Below are positions 11,717 through 20,576 of a stretch of DNA of 64,000 nt, piece by piece. The stretch is taken from the NCBI RefSeq assembly GCF_021513195.1, contig NZ_CP090974.1:3918001-3982000 (forward strand), written 5' to 3'. The first letter of the stretch is position 1, and every line of letters starts with the position of its first letter. Made by a program: the position numbers and the translations under genes. Origin of the DNA: Shewanella sp. OMA3-2. GTDB taxonomy: Bacteria; Pseudomonadota; Gammaproteobacteria; Enterobacterales; Shewanellaceae. The notes under the pieces are model-generated. The model was not told the DNA's origin. It did not search any database and saw nothing but the letters and a program-made list of their open reading frames with translations.

Positions 11717-12334
11717 TTAATTCCCGCTAGGTAACTGCAGCGAGAACTGGTTAATGGCAATATTATTATCGCCAGAAATTTGATTTACTTGCATCACGCC
11801 TTGTGCATCCAAAAAGCTGTCTGGAGCGATCTCGGCTTGATAATGTGATAATTGATAAGATGACGGGGCCAACTGGCTCGATACCAAAGTTAACGCCTCA
11901 TCACCTAGCCCCTGACCCATGATGGTTTCTAATGTGGAATCCATAGCAATACTGCCTATGTTGGCCTGCATATTTTGCTCGCCACTGACTTGGTTAATAC
12001 TCGCTAAGCCCTGGAATAAGGCGAAGGCTTGACTGTCTATCACCGCAATATGTTGCTTGTTAACTTCAGGTGACAAAACTGGTTGTAGTAAGTGACTTTC
12101 ATTAATGGTTTGAATGGATGCGGTGTAGCCAATGGCATGACTGTTAGATTGAATATTAAAATCGCCAGCGGCTTGGTTAATACTTGCTCGACCCGCACCT
12201 TGCACGACATTCGAACCAATCACACTCGAATCATCAGCGTAAGAATGTGCCGCCAGCAATAACACGCTCAGCTGCATTCCTCGTATCAATGACAATTGCA
12301 ATAGGTTGCAACATGATCTGCTAATGATATCCAT
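11717..12334 (-). CDS. FapB-like amyloid-repeat protein, first gene of the Fap operon
   Basis: Secreted protein of 205 residues with an N-terminal hydrophobic signal ending near SYA (residue 33). It has three degenerate Fap repeats: ASINQAAGDFNIQSN (~50-64), ASINQVSGEQNMQAN (~111-125) and MQVNQISGDNNIAIN (~181-195). In Pseudomonas such a protein would be FapB, the proposed nucleator, with FapA before it; no separate FapA is present, so FapA or FapB is possible by position. Cysteines occur only in the signal. The start at 12334 is chosen over 12361 because AAGGAACAGG precedes it and because 12361 lies upstream of the transcript start implied by the sigma-54 promoter. FapC begins 25 bases downstream. 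Confidence 0.72.
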   Translation of the reverse strand: MDIISRSCCNLLQLSLIRGMQLSVLLLAAHSYADDSSVIGSNVVQGAGRASINQAAGDFNIQSNSHAIGYTASIQTINESHLLQPVLSPEVNKQHIAVIDSQAFALFQGLASINQVSGEQNMQANIGSIAMDSTLETIMGQGLGDEALTLVSSQLAPSSYQLSHYQAEIAPDSFLDAQGVMQVNQISGDNNIAINQFSLQLPSGN

Positions 12335-12367
12335 AACCTGTTCCTTCCATACTTGATACAAAGGTAT

Positions 12368-12384
12368 AGCAACCCTTATGCCAA
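12368..12384 (-). promoter_or_regulatory. Sigma-54 (RpoN) promoter of the Fap operon
   Basis: On the minus strand the sequence reads TGGCATAAGGGTTGCT. This matches the -24/-12 consensus TGGCAC-N5-TTGCW, with the GG (12382-12381) and GC (12370-12369) doublets separated by exactly 10 bases. The start of transcription would fall near 12357, about 23 bases before the ATG of the first Fap gene. Confidence 0.8.
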
Positions 12385-12434
12385 CAATAAAAGTTAATAC
12401 TTTTCAAGCAGATAGGATTTATAGCACGAAGCAG

Positions 12435-12458
12435 ATTCTCACTGTTAAGAATGAGAAT
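12435..12458. promoter_or_regulatory. Inverted repeat upstream of the sigma-54 promoter, candidate activator site
   Basis: A perfect 7-bp inverted repeat, ATTCTCA (12435-12441) and TGAGAAT (12452-12458), separated by 10 bases. It lies 50-75 bases upstream of the -24 element, between the activator gene and the operon. Position and symmetry suit a binding site for the activator encoded next door. No run of T follows, so it is not a plain terminator. Confidence 0.45.
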
Positions 12459-12558
12459 GACTAAGCTATTGAAATAAGAATGAATTTAAAATAGTCGGGC
12501 GATCTTAAAATTAAGACTGGATGGGTAAACGAAATAGATAAGCTTGAGCTTAACAAGA

Positions 12559-13881
12559 TTAGACCAGCGGTAAGTCGTGCTTGTCCATTAGTCGATAGAA
12601 GGTTGCCCTAGAAATGTCTAAATAACTTGCAGCAAGTTCAACTTGGCCATCAGCTATCATGATTGCTTGTTGTAATGCTTGTTTCTCTGCGTCGTCTTTT
12701 AACGTTTTAAGTGATTGGGTGCTGTGGTGTTTCTTATCAATATCGACTAACTCGAGGTTTTGCGCACTTATCTGCTGGGCATCGCACAATACAACTGCAC
12801 GGCGAACTCGATTAATTAACTCGCGAACATTCCCTGGCCATGGGTAATTTAATAACGCATGGCAAGCAGATTGCGACAACGGCTTAATGGTTAGCCCATA
12901 TTCATTCGAATACACCTGAATAAATCGATTAGCTAAACCGATTATGTCATCACGCCTTGTTTTTAATTGTGGTGTGTCAATAGTAATGCCATTTAAACGA
13001 TAATACAGATCTAACCTAAAGCAGCCCTGTTCAATAGCACTTTCTAAATCGACATGGGTAGCCGCTAAAATACGCACATCAGCTGATTGTGTCATTCCAC
13101 CAACAGAGTCGAAGACTCCCTCTTGTAAGAAACGCAGTAAATTGACCTGCAATTCAGCGGGTAGATCGCCAATTTCATCTAAAAACAATGTGCCACCATC
13201 AGCCAAAGCAATTTTCCCTTTTCTGCTACTTGTCGCCCCAGTAAAAGCCCCTTTTTGATGGCCAAATAAATCCGACTGAATTAATCCTGCAGCCATAGCA
13301 CCACAATTAACGGTAATAAAAGGTTGATCTTTTCTAGCTGAAAGTTGATGTAGTTTGGTCGCCACTAATTCTTTACCCGTTCCAGACTCGCCACGAATAA
13401 GCACAGGGATATCTGTAGGCGCCACTCGCTCAACTTGACGAAAAAGCTGTTGCATTACCTCTGATTCAGTTACAGGTTGCTCGTGATCATTAGAAGATAA
13501 TCCTGTCTGAGGTGTATGATATTGCTGCTTTAATTTAGCTAAACCAATCCCATGCCCTAAGCACTTAGCTAACCTTTCTGCATCGATTGGGCTGGTGCAA
13601 AAATCCCACGCAAATTGAACAATGAAAGTCGTGATGTCTGTATCGTCAAGCTGCGCTTTATTGATAAGTACAATGATATGAATTTGCGGTGCTAACTCCC
13701 TAGCGAGGTAATTGGCTTCACTGATCATATCTCCCTGGCGAAGATCCATTAAACATAGGGTACAATTGGACGGTATTTTATGTTTACTTTCTTTATCGAT
13801 ATATTGAGTATCAAAGTGTAATTGAGAAAGTACCTGACTGAGCTCATAGCATTGAAAACCTGCCACCAGTAATGGTTCCAT
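12559..13881 (-). CDS. Sigma-54-dependent activator with atypical receiver domain (VpsR-like), probable Fap regulator
   Basis: Bacterial enhancer-binding protein of 440 residues. The N-terminal ~120 residues are receiver-like, with an Asp at 46 (CLMDLRQGD) but without the acidic pair normally found after the first beta-strand. The AAA+ domain has Walker A GESGTGKE (164-171), the sigma-54 contact loop GAFTGA (211-216), Walker B TLFLDEIGD (231-239) and the arginine region FRLDLYYRL. A Fis-type helix-turn-helix ends the protein (~405-435). The start at 13881 has AAGGAT seven bases upstream; 13923 is open but lacks a site. It is directly upstream of the Fap operon and its RpoN promoter, in the same direction, with a 174-base gap from its stop to that promoter. 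Confidence 0.88.
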   Translation of the reverse strand: MEPLLVAGFQCYELSQVLSQLHFDTQYIDKESKHKIPSNCTLCLMDLRQGDMISEANYLARELAPQIHIIVLINKAQLDDTDITTFIVQFAWDFCTSPIDAERLAKCLGHGIGLAKLKQQYHTPQTGLSSNDHEQPVTESEVMQQLFRQVERVAPTDIPVLIRGESGTGKELVATKLHQLSARKDQPFITVNCGAMAAGLIQSDLFGHQKGAFTGATSSRKGKIALADGGTLFLDEIGDLPAELQVNLLRFLQEGVFDSVGGMTQSADVRILAATHVDLESAIEQGCFRLDLYYRLNGITIDTPQLKTRRDDIIGLANRFIQVYSNEYGLTIKPLSQSACHALLNYPWPGNVRELINRVRRAVVLCDAQQISAQNLELVDIDKKHHSTQSLKTLKDDAEKQALQQAIMIADGQVELAASYLDISRATFYRLMDKHDLPLV

Positions 13882-14464
13882 GTTGATATCCTTGTGAGAC
13901 ATTGAACACAAAAGTGCTAACACATGTTTAGCCTGCGTATCTTATCTATAGATATAACCGGACAATGTTACTTAGATAGAAACTCTGGGTTACTTATCAT
14001 ATCAACCCGGATCAATCGCTTGTATCATCGGTAACTCAATACATAAAGAAAGTCATCACTTGTTAAGCGTCATTATTCAACTCAATATTCATATATGAGT
14101 AAAAACCACACTTTGTCCATCTTAAATCATCCTAGTATTGGCTACTCACTTTAGAGTAACCACAATGGCTAACATCAGTATATCTGCTATCCCAGCTACA
14201 TTTTTAGGTTAATCCCAGTATGGTTGATAAACCAGAATAGTGTAGAAAGAATCAGCAATTAAATGGAGTTAACTGTAAATTGACTCGCCAAATAAAATAT
14301 CAAAATCACATGTCCAGTGCATCTGACATAAAGCTGTACAGGTATTAAATAGCCTAAGCAACTGTGTTATAAATGTAACCTCTACTAATCGTTAGTCACC
14401 TAGCAAGTAAAACGTAATTACATATTGCCTAAAATAGGACTATCTGAGTTCTAAAGGAAACATC
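13882..14464. other. Gene-free region upstream of the activator gene and the C15-like peptidase gene
   Basis: About 580 bases between divergent genes. It should hold both promoters. The only structure noticed is a short inverted repeat TACTC/GAGTA at 14143-14158. I see no convincing gene; the short frames lack ribosome-binding sites. Confidence 0.5.
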
Positions 14465-15634
14465 ATGGTTAAGCACAGCTCTTTAGTAATACTCACCTCA
14501 TTAACACTACTTACATTATCGAATCCTGTTAATGCAGGACAACTTGAAAAGGATGTTGAAGAACTGCGTTTACCTTTAGCCAGTAAAACCATGCCGCACA
14601 TAGTCGACCGCTATCAGGGCGTCACCGAAGACCTTAACAATAAGTTATCTAGTGCCACCGATGAGCTTGCCATTACTCAAATGGTTGCCAACCAAGGCCA
14701 TCGTTTATGGCAACAAGCCGTGAAAGATGTCCAATCAGGCAATACTGACGATCGCGCTTTATATTGGAGCCGACTCATAATGCGTGAAAGTCTAAAAACC
14801 CAAAGAGTGGGCTATAACATTGTGCCTTGGCAACGTGACATTTTAGTCAGTGCGATTGAAAAATCATCCCGTGGTTTTAGCGATATTGATTTTAAAACGG
14901 ATACTCGTATTAAGATTTTACTGACAGGATTCGACCCCTTCTTCCTCGATAAAGATATTGGTCAAAGTAATCCTTCAGGTGTAACGGCGTTAGCTTTAGA
15001 TGGTTATCAATTCAATGTCGACGGTAAAATAGCTCAAATAGAAACTGTGATGATCCCAGTACGCTTTGCTGATTTTGATAAAGGGATTATTGAATCTCTG
15101 CTGACCCCCATTTACCGTGACAACAGTGTTGATATGATTTTCACAGTAAGTATGGGCCGTGAACAATTTGATATTGAACGCTTTCCAGCTCGAAACCGCA
15201 GCGCTGCAGCGCCTGATAACCTTAACGTATTCACCGGTGCTTCAAAAACTAATCCATTACCGCCAATGTTAAATAACCAAGCTTTAAATGGCCCTGAGTT
15301 TGTCGAGTTTTCACTGCCAATCACCGCGATGCAAAAAGAACAAGGTCATTGGCAAGTTAATGACAACCACCAAGTCACCACCACTGCTCGCGGTCAGTTT
15401 AATGCAAAATCGCTTAATGAATTGCAGAACGAAACCTCTGTTGAAGGCTCTGGTGGCGGTTACCTTTCTAACGAAATCTCCTACCGCAGTATTTTATTGA
15501 TGCAACAATTGGGACGTAATATTCCTGTTGGACACATACACACACCTAAAGTGAAGGGTTATGATTCACAGGCAGAACATGACATTGTTGAACAAATTAA
15601 AGTAATGATTGCGGCCGCGGCGGCAACCCTATAA
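14465..15634 (+). CDS. Exported pyroglutamyl-peptidase I (C15)-like protein with Cys-to-Ser change
   Basis: Protein of 389 residues with a signal peptide (~1-24, cleavage near NAG), a helical N-terminal region (~25-145) without a recognised family, and a C-terminal C15-like domain (~148-385). Family motifs are ILLTGFDPF (151-159), the catalytic Glu in ERFPARN (Glu238) and the catalytic His in GHIHTP (His359). At the position of the nucleophilic cysteine (family pattern Y-x-C-N) the protein has YLSN, with Ser335. It is much longer than cytosolic C15 enzymes (~215 residues) and is exported. Either it uses serine, or it has lost peptidase activity and binds peptides. AAAGGAAAC upstream supports the start. 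Confidence 0.72.
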   Translation: MVKHSSLVILTSLTLLTLSNPVNAGQLEKDVEELRLPLASKTMPHIVDRYQGVTEDLNNKLSSATDELAITQMVANQGHRLWQQAVKDVQSGNTDDRALYWSRLIMRESLKTQRVGYNIVPWQRDILVSAIEKSSRGFSDIDFKTDTRIKILLTGFDPFFLDKDIGQSNPSGVTALALDGYQFNVDGKIAQIETVMIPVRFADFDKGIIESLLTPIYRDNSVDMIFTVSMGREQFDIERFPARNRSAAAPDNLNVFTGASKTNPLPPMLNNQALNGPEFVEFSLPITAMQKEQGHWQVNDNHQVTTTARGQFNAKSLNELQNETSVEGSGGGYLSNEISYRSILLMQQLGRNIPVGHIHTPKVKGYDSQAEHDIVEQIKVMIAAAAATL

Positions 15635-15725
15635 CGTTTTGAGTTACCATTATTTAACTGTTTATTGTTTAAACGAGTATAATTTTACTTAGTTTTTTCA
15701 GCCTACTTATTTAAAAGGTATTACC

Positions 15726-16361
15726 TTGCCACAACGTTTGTACCAGCATTTACACTCTATGGCTCAAAAACTGGGCCTTAATGTTAATTCGCTTACCGCA
15801 AAACCCAACATGAGCTTAGCTTATTCCAACCAGCAAGCTTTCACTCACACTCATATTGTTCATCCTAAAAACATCAGCGACATTCAGCAAAGTATTATCG
15901 ATAAAATTGAAATGGATTATCAATTAGCTGAGCACTATTTTAAGCAAACCTTTCCGCGCCCATTGGTGCTGTTTTCCTTAAGGGGAAAAAGTGCTGGCAC
16001 CGCGCACTTGCAACTCAATAAGCTGCGCTTTAATCCGGTATTACTGGATGAGAACACCGCTGTATTTATTGATGATGTGGTGCCACATGAAATTAGTCAC
16101 TTACTGAGTTTTCAATTATTTGGCCGAGTTAAACCCCATGGCGCTGAATGGCAAAGCATTATGCGCAAAGTGTTTAATCGCGCGCCCAAAACCACCCATC
16201 AACTCGACACACAATCAGTACGTGGCAAACAATTTGAGTATTTTTGCGGTTGCGGCAGTGTCCAGCTTAGCGTCAGACGCCATAACAATGTGGTCAAAGG
16301 TAAAACGCGGTACCGCTGTAAGTCCTGTCAGCATACCTTACAAAATGCGCCACTATTGTAA
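15726..16361 (+). CDS. sprT: SprT-family zinc metalloprotease-like protein
   Basis: Cytosolic SprT-like protein of 211 residues. It carries the zinc-metalloprotease motif HEISH (in VVPHEISHLLSF) and a C-terminal zinc ribbon with CGCGS and CKSC. SprT proteins resemble the protease domain of eukaryotic Spartan; the bacterial role is not settled. The start is TTG at 15726, with AAAGGT upstream. It is somewhat longer than E. coli SprT (~165 residues), mainly at the N-terminus. endA follows, as in many Gammaproteobacteria. Confidence 0.85.
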   Translation: MPQRLYQHLHSMAQKLGLNVNSLTAKPNMSLAYSNQQAFTHTHIVHPKNISDIQQSIIDKIEMDYQLAEHYFKQTFPRPLVLFSLRGKSAGTAHLQLNKLRFNPVLLDENTAVFIDDVVPHEISHLLSFQLFGRVKPHGAEWQSIMRKVFNRAPKTTHQLDTQSVRGKQFEYFCGCGSVQLSVRRHNNVVKGKTRYRCKSCQHTLQNAPLL

Positions 16362-16543
16362 ACCTGATACTAGCGTATTCCCCCCGCTACAATGCTAGTG
16401 AGTCGCAGCATCAAACAGATATCAGCGTCCTGCCATTGCATCAGTCGAAAGTATCCCTTACCATTTCGCCAAAATGACAGGCAAGGCCAGTTTTTATAAC
16501 AGCTTTAGTCTGCAATATTGCTCATATTAAGGTCGGCGCTAAC

Positions 16544-17287
16544 ATGTTTTATACTCCCCTCAAAATGCGATTACTCGCATTTTGCACTTTGCTGTGTACA
16601 TTTTTACTGCCTTTAACAACGGCTGCGGCGCAACATCCTACTAGCTTTAATCAAGCCAAGCGTATTATTCGCACCCTTTATCAGGATAATCTGCCACTTA
16701 AAAGCTTTTATTGTGGTTGTGACATCACTATTGCAGGAAAAGTTTGGCAACCTGAACATCAAAGTTGTGGCTATAAAGTCCGTAAACAGCAAGTGCGCGC
16801 CAACCGAATTGAATGGGAGCACGTTGTCCCAGCTTGGGAGTTCGGCCATCAGCTCCAATGTTGGCAGCAAGGGGGGCGTAAAAACTGCGGTAAAACCAGC
16901 CCACAATTTAAAAAAATGGAATCTGACCTGCATAACCTGACCCCAGCAATTGGTGAAGTCAACGGTGATCGCAGTAACTTCCGTTTTAGCCAATGGAATG
17001 GTAAAGCGGATCAATACGGTCAATGTGACATGATTGTCGATTTTAAAGGTCGCAAAGCTCAACCGCCAGCACGTAGCCGCGGCGCGGTAGCCAGAACCTA
17101 CTTTTATATGCAGAAAACTTATGCACTACAAATTTCATCTAGCCAACGACAATTATTTCAAGCCTGGGATAAAAGCTACCTGGTAGATAAAACAGAATGC
17201 AAACGTGATAAGTTAATTGCCCGTTCCCAAGGTAATCATAATGATTTTGTGCACAAACAATGTCAGAATCTAGGGTTAAGCCAATAA
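16544..17287 (+). CDS. endA: Endonuclease I (periplasmic/secreted)
   Basis: Non-specific DNA endonuclease of 247 residues with a signal peptide. Family motifs are [13 protein letters not shown] and [21 protein letters not shown], which carry the catalytic His/Asn/Glu residues of the beta-beta-alpha-metal fold. Several cysteines suggest disulfides in the mature enzyme. The stop overlaps the upstream region of rsmE. The sprT-endA-rsmE-gshB order is conserved in relatives. Confidence 0.93.
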   Translation: MFYTPLKMRLLAFCTLLCTFLLPLTTAAAQHPTSFNQAKRIIRTLYQDNLPLKSFYCGCDITIAGKVWQPEHQSCGYKVRKQQVRANRIEWEHVVPAWEFGHQLQCWQQGGRKNCGKTSPQFKKMESDLHNLTPAIGEVNGDRSNFRFSQWNGKADQYGQCDMIVDFKGRKAQPPARSRGAVARTYFYMQKTYALQISSSQRQLFQAWDKSYLVDKTECKRDKLIARSQGNHNDFVHKQCQNLGLSQ

Positions 17288-17310
17288 CACAAGCTCGGAT
17301 AATACTACCC

Positions 17311-18050
17311 ATGAGAGTCCCAAGAATTTACCAAGCGATTGATACACTCAATGTTGATCAAATTGTTGCTTTAGATGAAGATGGTGCAGCCCACATTGGC
17401 AAAGTATTGCGTATGGGCGAAGGCGATAATATCAGCCTGTTTTGTGGTGATGGCAACGACTATTTAGCCGAAATCATCCAATCCAGTAAGAAAAACGTCT
17501 CTGTAAAGGTCTTATCTGTCACAGCGAATCAATCTGAATCACCGCTTGATTTACATTTAGGTCAAGTGATATCACGCGGCGACCGCATGGAGTTTACTAT
17601 TCAGAAATCAGTCGAACTGGGTGTCACTACCATTACCCCCTATTTTCTGAACGTTGTGGTGTTAAACTGAATGGCGAAAGATTAGATAAAAAAATACAAC
17701 AATGGCAAAAAATTGTCATCAGTGCTTGCGAGCAATCTGGCCGCAGTGTGGTGCCTACAATTAGGCCCGCAATGGAATTAAGCGCTTGGTGCCAAGAGCC
17801 CACCCAAGCATTAAAACTGAACTTACACCCCCGTGCAAGCCACGGAGTTAATGGTTTAAGCCAATTAGGTGAACAACAAAAAGTCCGTCTATTAATTGGC
17901 CCAGAAGGCGGTTTGTCAGATCAAGAAATCGCCATGACTGAACAATTTACCTTTACCGACGTATTGCTAGGTCCACGCGTGCTGCGCACAGAAACCGCGG
18001 CACTGACGGCAATAACAGCATTACAACTCAAATTTGGTGATATCGGTTAA
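17311..18050 (+). CDS. rsmE: 16S rRNA m3U1498 methyltransferase, frameshifted near 17638
   Basis: SPOUT-class methyltransferase that modifies U1498 of 16S rRNA. The first part ([14 protein letters not shown] to VTTITP) and the second part ([36 protein letters not shown]) are in different frames. Adding one C to the ACCCCC run near 17636-17640 gives [21 protein letters not shown], the family sequence, and a total of about 246 residues, normal for RsmE. The start at 17311 is chosen because family proteins begin MR-PRIY; an upstream ATG at 17260 lies inside endA. Confidence 0.88.
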
Positions 18051-18101
18051 TGCCACATACTGCAAACCGCTATCACATATTTACACTTTAAGGATATCAA
18101 C

Positions 18102-19055
18102 ATGATCAAACTCGGCATCGTGATGGACCCCATTAGCGACATTAATATTAAAAAAGATTCAAGTTTTGCCATGCTACTTGCAGCGCAATCTCGTGGCTAT
18201 AAGTTGTTCTATTTAGAAATGAAAGATCTAGCTATGGTAAACGGTAAAGCAATGGGTAATATGCGCTCACTGACCGTTATCAATGATGCCGCAAAATGGT
18301 TTGAATTAGGCGAAGCAATTGATACACCTTTAGCTGATTTAGACGTTATTTTAATGCGTAAAGACCCGCCATTTGATACCGAATTTATCTACGCTACGTA
18401 CATGCTTGAACGTGCTGAAGAAGAAGGCACATTAATCGTCAATAAGCCGCAAAGTTTACGTGATGCGAATGAAAAACTGTTTACCGCATGGTTCTCTGAA
18501 TTTACCCCAGAAACGGTTGTTACCCGTGATGCTCAACGTATTCGTGCGTTCCACCAGCAAAAGTCAGATATCATTATAAAACCGTTAGACGGCATGGGTG
18601 GTAGCTCAATTTTTAGGATCAAAAAAGATGATCCTAATATTGGAGTCATTATTGAAACCTTAACCAACTACGGCCAGCAATATGCAATGGCACAGGCGTT
18701 CATTCCAGAGATCACCTTAGGCGACAAACGTATTTTAGTTGTCGATGGCGAGCCAGTACCCTATTCATTAGCCCGTATTCCGATGAAAGGTGAAACCCGC
18801 GGCAATTTAGCTGCAGGCGGACGCGGTGTAGCCCAGCCATTATCTGAAAGTGATTGGAAAATTGCCCGCGCTATCGGCCCAGAGTTAAAAAGACGTGGCT
18901 TAATTTTTGTCGGTTTAGATGTAATTGGTGATAAACTCACCGAAATTAACGTCACTAGCCCAACGTGTATCCGTGAAATTGAAGCGGCATTTGACGTTGA
19001 TATTACAGGGATGTTGATGGATGCCATCGAGGCACGTGTTAACCTAGCTCAATAA
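18102..19055 (+). CDS. gshB: Glutathione synthetase
   Basis: ATP-grasp ligase that joins gamma-glutamylcysteine and glycine to make glutathione in the cytosol. The 317-residue length is standard. Visible features are MDPI near the N-terminus, the ATP-grasp segment KPLDGMGGSSIF, the RILVVDGEPV strand and the C-terminal EINVTSPTCIREIE with metal-binding residues. AAGGATATCAAC precedes the ATG. It follows rsmE by about 50 bases, a conserved pairing. Confidence 0.96.
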   Translation: MIKLGIVMDPISDINIKKDSSFAMLLAAQSRGYKLFYLEMKDLAMVNGKAMGNMRSLTVINDAAKWFELGEAIDTPLADLDVILMRKDPPFDTEFIYATYMLERAEEEGTLIVNKPQSLRDANEKLFTAWFSEFTPETVVTRDAQRIRAFHQQKSDIIIKPLDGMGGSSIFRIKKDDPNIGVIIETLTNYGQQYAMAQAFIPEITLGDKRILVVDGEPVPYSLARIPMKGETRGNLAAGGRGVAQPLSESDWKIARAIGPELKRRGLIFVGLDVIGDKLTEINVTSPTCIREIEAAFDVDITGMLMDAIEARVNLAQ

Positions 19056-19067
19056 TCAGGAAATTTC

Positions 19068-20465
19068 ATGCTGTTTTTAAACACTTATCGTGGATTTGCT
19101 AGCGTATTTTTGTTTGCTTTGACTAACCTTGTCGCCACAAGCACATTAGCCAATGAAACCAATGAAACCAATATAGTCAGCGATCCCCAAGCTCAAGCAA
19201 GCACGCCAGCGGCGATTGCTATGGCAAATAGCAGTCAAAACATCTCACAATCACGCCCTAAAAATATCATTGTAATGATTGGTGACGGCATGGGTCCTGC
19301 TTATACATCTGCCTATCGTTATTATAAAGACAACCCTGAAACTGAGGAAGTTGAACAAACGGTATTTGATAGACTACTAGTAGGCATGGCAAGTACTTAT
19401 CCCGCAACCATAAGTGGTTATGTCACTGATTCAGCCGCTTCAGCAACAGCTTTATCAACCGGTGTCAAAAGTTATAACGGTGCTATCAGTGTTGATGTAG
19501 AGAAAAGACCTTTAGCCACTTTACTCCAGCAAGCTAAAGCACTGGGTTTATCTACCGGTGTTGCCGTTAGCTCACAAGTTAACCATGCCACACCAGCAGC
19601 CTTTTTAACCCATAATGAAAGCCGTAAAAACTATATTGAAATAGCACAAAGCTACCTTGATACAGACGCGGATGTCATTTTGGGTGGCGGGCAACGCTAC
19701 TTTTCAGACGAGCTACTTAGCCAGTTCACGGCTAAAGGTTATCAGCACATTACTGAATTTAGTCAATTAGATACTCTTACCTCACCTAAGGTATTAGGCT
19801 TATTTGCGGATGTTCAATTGCCTTGGGTTATTGATACTAAGCAAGCAAACCATTTAGGAGTGCTGACACACAAATCACTTGAATTACTGTCGCAAAACCC
19901 AAATGGTTTTGTGTTATTAATCGAAGGCAGTTTGATTGATTGGGCTGGGCACAGCAACGATATCGCCACCGCGATGGCGGAAATGGATGGTTTTGCCCAC
20001 AGTATTGAAATTGTTGAGCAATTTGTTCGCCAACAAAAAGATACCTTAATGATAGTTACTGCTGATCATAATACTGGCGGGCTTTCTATTGGCGCTAATG
20101 ATATTTATGTATGGAAACCAGCAGTACTACACAAGGTGAAAGCCAGTCCTGATGTCATTGCTGCGCAGGCTATTGCCGCACAAAAATGGCAAAAAATTGT
20201 CACTAAACGACTAGGTTTTGAGCCCAGCTCTCAAGAGTTTACCTTGCTAGCGAACGCTCGCATGCAAGGCAATGAAGCCATGGCCATATCACTGCGTAAG
20301 TTAATTGATGTATATTCGAATACCGGTTGGACAACCCTTGGCCATACAGGTGATGACGTACAAGTTTTTGCCTCAGGCCCTGGTGCGAAACTGTTTTCTG
20401 GTCATCAAGATAATACTGATATTGCCAATAAAATATTCAGCTTATTACCAAGTTCAGCTCAGTAA
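19068..20465 (+). CDS. PhoA-type alkaline phosphatase
   Basis: Exported phosphomonoesterase of 465 residues with a signal peptide (cleavage near TLA-NE, residue 28). Motifs of the alkaline phosphatase superfamily are IGDGMG (Asp73, metal), DSAASATALSTG (Ser122 as phosphate-accepting nucleophile), EGSLIDWAGHSND and TADHNTGG. A low-complexity Ala/Ser/Thr/Asn stretch separates signal and catalytic domain. It lies 12 bases after gshB, so it may be cotranscribed. No Pho box was identified. A terminator follows. Confidence 0.88.
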   Translation: MLFLNTYRGFASVFLFALTNLVATSTLANETNETNIVSDPQAQASTPAAIAMANSSQNISQSRPKNIIVMIGDGMGPAYTSAYRYYKDNPETEEVEQTVFDRLLVGMASTYPATISGYVTDSAASATALSTGVKSYNGAISVDVEKRPLATLLQQAKALGLSTGVAVSSQVNHATPAAFLTHNESRKNYIEIAQSYLDTDADVILGGGQRYFSDELLSQFTAKGYQHITEFSQLDTLTSPKVLGLFADVQLPWVIDTKQANHLGVLTHKSLELLSQNPNGFVLLIEGSLIDWAGHSNDIATAMAEMDGFAHSIEIVEQFVRQQKDTLMIVTADHNTGGLSIGANDIYVWKPAVLHKVKASPDVIAAQAIAAQKWQKIVTKRLGFEPSSQEFTLLANARMQGNEAMAISLRKLIDVYSNTGWTTLGHTGDDVQVFASGPGAKLFSGHQDNTDIANKIFSLLPSSAQ

Positions 20466-20522
20466 AACTGACATTAACGGTTAGCCTAGTTGATTTTTAA
20501 ACCTAGGCTATATCAATATATT

Positions 20523-20550
20523 AAAGCGACATTAGTCGCTTTAATTTTTT
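20523..20550 (+). terminator. Rho-independent terminator after the alkaline phosphatase gene
   Basis: 8-bp stem AAAGCGAC (20523-20530) and GTCGCTTT (20535-20542), a 4-base loop, then AATTTTTT. Confidence 0.85.
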
Positions 20551-20576
20551 CATTCTATAAATGATAGTAGGTCAAT

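Noticed and set aside
16613..17062. A 149-codon minus-strand frame inside endA
   Set aside because: It is antisense to a clear endonuclease gene, has no ribosome-binding site and no recognisable motif.
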